DNA from: Betaproteobacteria bacterium
Lineage (GTDB): Bacteria > Pseudomonadota > Gammaproteobacteria > Burkholderiales > SG8-39
Assembly: GCA_019245555.1 (NCBI GenBank)
Contig: JAFARH010000435.1
Location: forward strand, 1-5,263
DNA: 5,263 nucleotides
Direction: 5' to 3'
Made by a program: the position numbers and the translations under genes. This document shows positions 1 to 5,263 of this stretch, piece by piece. Positions within the stretch are counted from its first letter, which is position 1. Each line of letters starts with the position of its first letter. The notes under the pieces are model-generated. The model made no database searches. It was given only the letters and a program-made list of their open reading frames with translations, and was not told where the DNA came from.

Positions 1-1
1 G

Positions 2-493
2 AAGGTCTACGACCGCGACGGCAAGCTCACGCAGGAGTCGCGCGGCAGCTTCGTCTTCCAGCGCCCCGGGCGCTTCCGCTGGGTCTACGACAAGCCGGCC
101 GACCAGGTGATCGTCGGCGATGGACAGCGCGTCTGGATCTACGACCGGCAGCTGAACCAGGTGACCGTTCGCAAGCTCACTGCAGCGCTCGGCTCGACGC
201 CTGCGGCCCTCCTCTCCGGCGGCGCCGATGTCGAGAAATCCTTCGAGTTAAGCGACGCCGGCGCGAAGGATGGCCTCGAGTGGATCGACGCCAAGCCGCG
301 CGATCGCGAGGCAGGGTTTGAGCGCGTGCGCATGGGCTTCGACAAGGAAAACCTCTCGGCGATGGAGCTCACCGACAACTTCGGGCAAACCACGGTGCTC
401 CGTTTCTCCAAGCTCGTGCGCAACCCGCAGGTTAGCCCGAGCGAATTTCGATTCGATCCTCCCAAAGGCGCCGACGTCCTGGGCGACAAGTGA
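2..493 (+). CDS. lolA: Outer-membrane lipoprotein carrier protein LolA, 3' part (5' end outside window)
   Basis: LolA is the periplasmic chaperone that takes lipoproteins released by the LolCDE transporter in the inner membrane and hands them to LolB at the outer membrane. The visible 163 residues are in frame from base 2, so the signal peptide and first strands are cut off by the window edge; family members are about 200 residues. Family signatures seen include [18 protein letters not shown] near the left edge, then [13 protein letters not shown] and LNQVTVRKL, a segment like the tPaaLLsG stretch ([10 protein letters not shown]), and the C-terminal [15 protein letters not shown] that closes the half-barrel. 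An apparent GTG start at 107 is an internal valine, because homology continues upstream of it. The gene is followed by rarA and serS, the usual order in Beta- and Gammaproteobacteria, which supports the call. The stop TGA is at 491–493, three bases before a long hairpin. Confidence 0.95.
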   Translation, partial: KVYDRDGKLTQESRGSFVFQRPGRFRWVYDKPADQVIVGDGQRVWIYDRQLNQVTVRKLTAALGSTPAALLSGGADVEKSFELSDAGAKDGLEWIDAKPRDREAGFERVRMGFDKENLSAMELTDNFGQTTVLRFSKLVRNPQVSPSEFRFDPPKGADVLGDK

Positions 494-496
494 AAC

Positions 497-574
497 CCGA
501 AATCAGGGACGTACCACGTTTTTCTTTGCGTACTCGGCCGCGCGCGGGAAAACGTGGTACGTCCCTGATTTTGG
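497..574. repeat. Long inverted repeat (REP-doublet/REPIN- or MITE-like hairpin) between lolA and rarA
   Basis: The arms at 500–522 and 549–571 are perfect reverse complements over 23 bases. Pairing extends outward by G·T, C-G and C-G to 497/574, giving a 26-bp stem with one wobble around a loop of about 26 bases. Each arm also contains its own small palindrome, ACGT-ACC-ACGT, so the unit looks like two short palindromic repeats in inverted orientation, the layout of a REPIN. From memory, similar acgtggtacgtccc-type repeats are scattered in betaproteobacterial genomes, sometimes near REP-associated (RAYT) transposases; this could not be checked here and no second copy lies in the window. No clear target-site duplication flanks it. 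In RNA it would form a very stable stem. It lacks a U-tract directly after the right arm, apart from the TTTT at the arm's end, so it is a poor match to a standard intrinsic terminator. Confidence 0.85.
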
Positions 575-580
575 TTCGCG

Positions 581-1860
<1,280 letters not shown>

Positions 1861-1864
<4 letters not shown>

Positions 1865-3135
1865 TCGATATCCAGCTCCTGCGCAAAGACCCTGCCGCGG
1901 TCGCCAAAAGGCTCTCCACCCGAGGCCCGGGCGCGTTCGACGTCGAGCAGTTCCAGAAATTCGAAAGCGCGCGCAAGAACCTGCAGACCGCGGTCGAGCA
2001 GGCGCAGGCCTCGCGCAACAAGATCGCGAAAGACATCGGCCAGGCGAAGGCGCAAGGCAAGGACGTCGCCGAGCTCCTCGCGCAGGGCGAGAAGCTGAAG
2101 ACGCTGCTCGAGCAGTCGGAGCAGCAGCTCAACGCGCTGCAGGCCGCATTCCAGGATTTCCTCGGGCGCGTGCCGAACATTCCGCACGAATCGGTCCCGG
2201 TCGGCGAGGGCGCGGAGCAGAACCGCGAGGTGCGTCGCTGGGGCGAGCCGCGCAAATTCGATTTCCCGGTGAAGGACCATGTCGACATCGGCGAGGGCCT
2301 CGGCGGCCTCGACTTCGCCACCGCGGCGAAGATCGCCGGCAGCCGCTTCTATGTCATGCGCGGCGCCGTCGCGCGGCTGCATCGCGCCATCGGCCAGTTC
2401 ATGCTCGATACGCATACGCGCGAGCACGGATATACCGAGACGTACTCCCCCTATATGGTGACGTCAGCCTGCGCCGATGGCGTGTCGAGCTTTGCCAAGT
2501 TCAAGGAGGATCTGTTCAAGATCGATGGCCGCGATCTTTACCTGATTCCCACGTCGGAGTACTCGGTGACGAACTATGTGCGGGAGGAAATCATCCCGCT
2601 CGAAAAGCTGCCGATGAAGTACGCGTGTCACTCGCCGTGCTTTCGCTCGGAGGCAGGCTCAGCGGGCAAGGACACGCGCGGCATGATCCGCGTCCACCAG
2701 TTCGACAAGGTCGAGATCGTGCAGATCGTGCATCCGGAGAAGTCCTATGCCGCGCACGAGGAGCTCACTTCGCATGCGGAAGCGATCCTCAAGAAGCTCG
2801 AGCTGCCCTATCGCGTGATGGCGCTCAGCACCGGCGACATGGGATTCGCCGCTGCGAAGACCTACGACCTCGAGGTCTGGCTGCCCGGACAAAATGCCTA
2901 CCGCGAGATCTCCTCGTGCTCGAACTACGAGGCGTTCCAGGCGCGGCGCATGCAGGCGCGCTTCAGGAACGAGAAGGGCAAGCCCGAGCACGTCCATACG
3001 CTGAACGGCTCAGGTCTCGCTATCGGCCGCACGCTCATCGCGATCCTGGAGAACTATCAGCAGCGCGATGGATCAGTCGTCATCCCTGCCGCACTACGCA
3101 GCTACATGGGCGGCGAGGAGCGCATTACCAAGTAA
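1861..3135 (+). CDS. serS: Seryl-tRNA synthetase (class II aminoacyl-tRNA synthetase)
   Basis: This cytoplasmic enzyme activates serine with ATP and loads it onto tRNA-Ser (and tRNA-Sec where present). The protein is 424 residues (E. coli 430). Its N-terminal part, about residues 30–100, is the coiled-coil arm that grips the long variable arm of tRNA-Ser. The catalytic domain shows motif 1 (about 172–200), the TxE serine-binding triad T231-S-E233, motif 2 [14 protein letters not shown] at 261–274, and motif 3 [11 protein letters not shown] at 382–392 with R390. The start is ATG 1861, where the ATGA overlap with the rarA stop suggests translational coupling; GAGG at 1847–1850 is a modest ribosome binding site. 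A GTG start further upstream (1771) would only add a non-homologous tail inside rarA. One oddity: the usually conserved GTGQLPKF segment reads GVSSFAKF here (207–214), and the TxE motif is followed by YSVTNY rather than the common VPVTNL. Confidence 0.97.
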
Positions 3136-3150
3136 AATTCGTTCCGCCGC

Positions 3151-3240
<90 letters not shown>

Positions 3241-3254
3241 TCCTTTCAAGTTCG

Positions 3255-3758
3255 CTAGTGCAACGGCAGAGCCAGCAGGACGCCGAGGTTTTCCAACCCG
3301 GGGTTGTTCTCGGCAAGGCCACCATTGGAAACGTGGCTCAAGGTAACGCCCAGGCGCCAGCCGTTTTGCAGACGGTAAAACAGGTCCAGGCCGGTCAGGA
3401 ACTCGATGGTGTTCCCCAGATCGGTTCCCTCGCGTCGAGCGGCAGCGCCAGCGGAGAAATGCGCCGTGAATATCCAGCTCGGAGTCAGGTTGAAGTCGCG
3501 GTACACGCCGCCGCGCACGTAGGCGACGCTTTGCGTAGTCATCCCTAAGCCAACGAGTGGCTTGACCCCGCGCCACAGGTCAGTGCTGCCGCGGTAATCC
3601 AAGTCTAGGAACGCGGTGGTTTCGCGCACCTGCTCGTTGTGCCGCGCAAAGGCCGTGAGGCCTGCCCCGAGGACGACGCGCGCCGGCTCTTGCGCGGTGA
3701 CCGGCGAAGCAAGTGCTGTCAAAAGAAGACCTGCTGCAACGACTGTGTTCCGTTTCAT
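3255..3758 (-). CDS. pagL: PagL-type lipid A 3-O-deacylase (outer-membrane beta-barrel)
   Basis: PagL is an outer-membrane enzyme that removes the ester-linked acyl chain at position 3 of lipid A, altering envelope properties and recognition by host receptors. The 167-residue protein starts with a signal peptide (MKRN, then a hydrophobic stretch to about 20, likely cleavage after A22 in SPVTA-Q). The remaining 145 residues alternate as in a small 8-stranded barrel, close to the mature size of Pseudomonas PagL. The active-site signature SHVSNGGLAENNPGLEN places H142, S144 and E156 with the same spacing as the known triad H126, S128 and E140 of P. aeruginosa PagL. The end, LLALPLH, resembles that family's YKIPI ending, so the missing terminal Phe is not a defect. 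An in-frame TAA four codons upstream fixes the start as ATG 3758. The GGGCGG directly before it is a poor ribosome binding site. The gene lies downstream of the substrate-binding protein gene on the same strand and converges on tRNA-Ser. Confidence 0.88.
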   Translation of the reverse strand: MKRNTVVAAGLLLTALASPVTAQEPARVVLGAGLTAFARHNEQVRETTAFLDLDYRGSTDLWRGVKPLVGLGMTTQSVAYVRGGVYRDFNLTPSWIFTAHFSAGAAARREGTDLGNTIEFLTGLDLFYRLQNGWRLGVTLSHVSNGGLAENNPGLENLGVLLALPLH

Positions 3759-3936
3759 CCGCCCACGTTAGTGGCGGGTCCTCGCAAAGTCGTCAGGGAT
3801 TCGTCTAGCTTCCGTGGGGAATGGCTGACTAGTAGCCCACCATCGATTGTCATCGTGCGGCTCGCTGCCTCGCCTTTACGCCTGCGGCCGCATATTTCTG
3901 CGATCTGATGTGACGGGCGATTTACGCTGAAATACT
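3759..3936. other. Intergenic gap between pagL and the substrate-binding protein gene
   Basis: This 178-base gap should hold the pagL leader, and any pagL promoter or terminator of the upstream gene, all on the minus strand. No convincing sigma-70 promoter was found; ATGACA with a weak TACTAG 13 bases later is too poor to call. There is no GC-rich hairpin followed by a T-run, so read-through from the upstream gene into pagL is possible. Just before the pagL start is an imperfect palindrome (CGCCCAC, GTTA, GTGGCG within about 3760–3776) that could form a small hairpin in the leader. A perfect 8-bp palindrome GCGGCCGC sits at 3884–3891. No coding potential was recognised. Confidence 0.5.
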
Positions 3937-5193
3937 TTATGTGCTCGCCCGCACCTGCTCGAAGGGCGCCTTGAGCTGCCGATTCATCAGATCGTCGGGG
4001 AACAGAATGGCCTGAACGCCAGGCATTCTGAACTGCTCGAGGTCCTTGTCTTTGACTCCCTGGAACTGTGTGGTGAGGACACGGGAGCGGGCCCACTCAC
4101 CATCAGGCCCATATCGCACGGGACCGACCACGGTCTGGAGTTCGTTCCTTCTCAGATAGTCTGCGATGGCGCGGTCTTGGACGATCCCCGTCGCCGTGAT
4201 GGCCTGCTCCAGCATCTGTCCGATCGCATACGCGAACGCAGGCAGGTAAAAGCCAAGCGGGTCAACCTTGGCATCGGCTGCGCGCTTGGAATAGCGCGAA
4301 AGAAAATCTTCAATCCCCGGATATCCCGCGCCGGGGACATAGGTGTTGTAGTTCACGATGCCGTTCAATGCGGAGCCAAGCGACTCCATGATCGACGTGT
4401 ATTGGAGGCCGACCATGCCGCCGCCAAAGATCTTGACCGACGAACCGACGCCGATCTCACGCACGGCCCGCACAATGAGCACCGATTCCGCCGGATAGGA
4501 CATTACGTAGACCATATCGGGGCGCGCGGCACGGATGGCACGAACCATTGACGAAAAGTCGGTCGTGCCCGGCGGATAGTTTTGGTCGTAGACGAACTGC
4601 AAGCGCAACTCTTTCGCAAATTCGCGTGCCCCGTTGGCGAGGCTTTGTCCGAACTCGTTGTCGGCCGCTAGGAACGCAACCGTGTTTGCACCTTGTTTCT
4701 GTCCAATGCGAAAGAAACCTTCCGAAAAACTTCTGGCATCGTTCCAGGGCGCATTGTTGAACCACATATCGTGATTCATCACATGGTTCACCCGGAAGGA
4801 GAAGTTGCCCATTAAGAGCTTCGCACGCGACTTCACCATCCCCATGAGCGGCGCCGTCGGCACTGTGCCGTACGGGGCAATCAGCAAGTCGACGCGGTCA
4901 ACATCGAGGAGCTTGGTGTAGATACCAGGTGTCGCCGCGGCGGCCCCTTGGTCGTCGTAGACAATCAGTTCAACGCTGCGGCCGAGCAATCCGCCGCGGG
5001 CGTTGACCTCGTCGATCCACATCTGTAGCGCAAGTAGGGCCGGTTTGCCCGCGCTCGCCAGAGGGCCGGTCTGGGCGATGCTCATGCCAATCTTTACCGG
5101 CCGTTGTTGAGCGAAGAGGGTAAGGCTCGGGACGCTCGCCCCGAGTGCGATGGTCGTGGCTGCCTTCAGCGCTTTTCGCCGGCCGGCGAGCAT
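3937..5193 (-). CDS. ABC transporter substrate-binding protein, branched-chain amino acid (LivJ/LivK-like) family
   Basis: This is a periplasmic solute-binding protein of the type I fold (Peripla_BP_6, HAAT family). Such proteins capture amino acids, amides, urea or aromatic acids and deliver them to a LivHMGF-like ABC importer. The 418-residue protein begins MLAGRRKALKAATTIALGAS, a twin-arginine-like signal with hydrophobic core, cleaved near FAQ at about 27–30. The mature N-terminus RPVKIGMSIAQTGPLASAGK (31–50), then NARGGLLGR (64–72) and VYDDQG (78–83), are family hallmarks. So are PPGTTDFSSMVRAIRAARPD (207–226) and the late AFAYAIGQMLEQAI (319–332). The real ligand cannot be read from sequence. 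Permease and ATPase genes are absent from the window, so it is an orphan here or part of an operon beyond the right edge. ATG 5193 is chosen because it begins a proper signal peptide; the frame stays open upstream to the edge but has no usual start codon there. Confidence 0.92.
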   Translation of the reverse strand: MLAGRRKALKAATTIALGASVPSLTLFAQQRPVKIGMSIAQTGPLASAGKPALLALQMWIDEVNARGGLLGRSVELIVYDDQGAAAATPGIYTKLLDVDRVDLLIAPYGTVPTAPLMGMVKSRAKLLMGNFSFRVNHVMNHDMWFNNAPWNDARSFSEGFFRIGQKQGANTVAFLAADNEFGQSLANGAREFAKELRLQFVYDQNYPPGTTDFSSMVRAIRAARPDMVYVMSYPAESVLIVRAVREIGVGSSVKIFGGGMVGLQYTSIMESLGSALNGIVNYNTYVPGAGYPGIEDFLSRYSKRAADAKVDPLGFYLPAFAYAIGQMLEQAITATGIVQDRAIADYLRRNELQTVVGPVRYGPDGEWARSRVLTTQFQGVKDKDLEQFRMPGVQAILFPDDLMNRQLKAPFEQVRAST

Positions 5194-5205
5194 TTGCCTA
5201 ATATA
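5194..5205 (-). promoter_or_regulatory. Possible -10 element of the substrate-binding protein gene, placed for a leaderless transcript
   Basis: On the minus strand TATATT (5200–5205) differs from TATAAT at one position. It is followed by only six bases, aggcaa, before the ATG at 5193. If this is the -10 hexamer, transcription would begin at or next to the start codon, giving a leaderless mRNA. There is no good -35 match 16–18 bases upstream, and the sequence just before the ATG offers only a short AGG as a ribosome binding site. The promoter could instead lie outside the window. Confidence 0.3.
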
Positions 5206-5232
5206 CGAGAGGTCACATCGGAAAGGGGACTG

Positions 5233-5263
5233 ATGGACGCTAGGGTACGGGAAGCGCTGAAGC
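5233..5263 (+). CDS. Possible start of a divergent gene, cut off by the window edge (unidentified)
   Basis: An ATG at 5233 opens a plus-strand frame of ten codons (MDARVREALK) that runs off the window. It is preceded by AAAGGGG at 5222–5228, a purine-rich ribosome-binding-site-like stretch four bases upstream, which is the main reason for listing it. It would lie back to back with the substrate-binding protein gene, separated by 39 bases. AGG and GTA are uncommon codons for a GC-rich genome, which weakens the case. Too little is visible to name a product. Confidence 0.3.
   Translation, partial: MDARVREALK

Noticed and set aside
497..574. Hairpin as a standard rho-independent terminator of lolA
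   Set aside because: The loop is about 26 bases, the stem is not notably GC-rich at its base, and no T-run follows it; rarA directly downstream lacks another obvious promoter.
3795..3803. Nine-base inverted match (AGGGATTCG) to the T-loop region of the tRNA, considered as an att remnant
   Set aside because: Too short and in the wrong orientation for a tRNA-derived attachment repeat; chance similarity is likely.
3884..3891. Perfect palindrome GCGGCCGC considered as an operator
   Set aside because: An 8-base GC palindrome is expected now and then in GC-rich DNA, and it is too short and isolated to support regulator binding.

Overview
The window is most likely a piece of a high-GC betaproteobacterial chromosome. 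This rests on the gene order lolA–rarA–serS, which is conserved in Beta- and Gammaproteobacteria, on protein sequences of that type, and on strongly GC-ending codons in rarA and serS. The genus cannot be told from the sequence. No CRISPR array, transposase, toxin-antitoxin pair, phage gene or recognisable new multi-gene system was found.

Left part (about 1–3239, all on the plus strand): a housekeeping block. It holds the 3' end of lolA (periplasmic lipoprotein carrier), rarA (AAA+ ATPase acting at stalled replication forks), serS (seryl-tRNA synthetase) and a gene for tRNA-Ser with anticodon CGA. The block looks like one transcription unit. rarA and serS overlap by the four bases ATGA, and the tRNA begins 15 bases after the serS stop, so the synthetase and one of its substrates lie in tandem. 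The only interruption is a 78-base, near-perfect hairpin between lolA and rarA. It resembles a REP-doublet (REPIN) or small MITE, and removing it would leave only 9 bases between the two genes.

Right part (about 3255–5193, minus strand): two genes for exported proteins, running towards the tRNA. The upstream one encodes a branched-chain-amino-acid-type (LivJ/LivK-like) ABC transporter substrate-binding protein with a twin-arginine-like signal. Its permease and ATPase genes are not in view. After a 178-base gap comes a PagL-type lipid A 3-O-deacylase with its His-Ser-Glu catalytic residues intact. By eye, codon use here is less strictly GC-ending than in the housekeeping block, and the switch falls exactly at the 3' end of a tRNA gene. 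That fits an accessory region beside a tRNA, but no attachment-site repeat or integrase is visible. At the far right edge a possible divergent gene may begin.

The points most worth a second look are: the hairpin and the lack of a visible ribosome binding site for rarA; an unusual replacement of a conserved SerRS segment, part of which a pair of compensating single-base shifts could explain; the serS–tRNA-Ser tandem; and a possible leaderless start for the substrate-binding protein gene.
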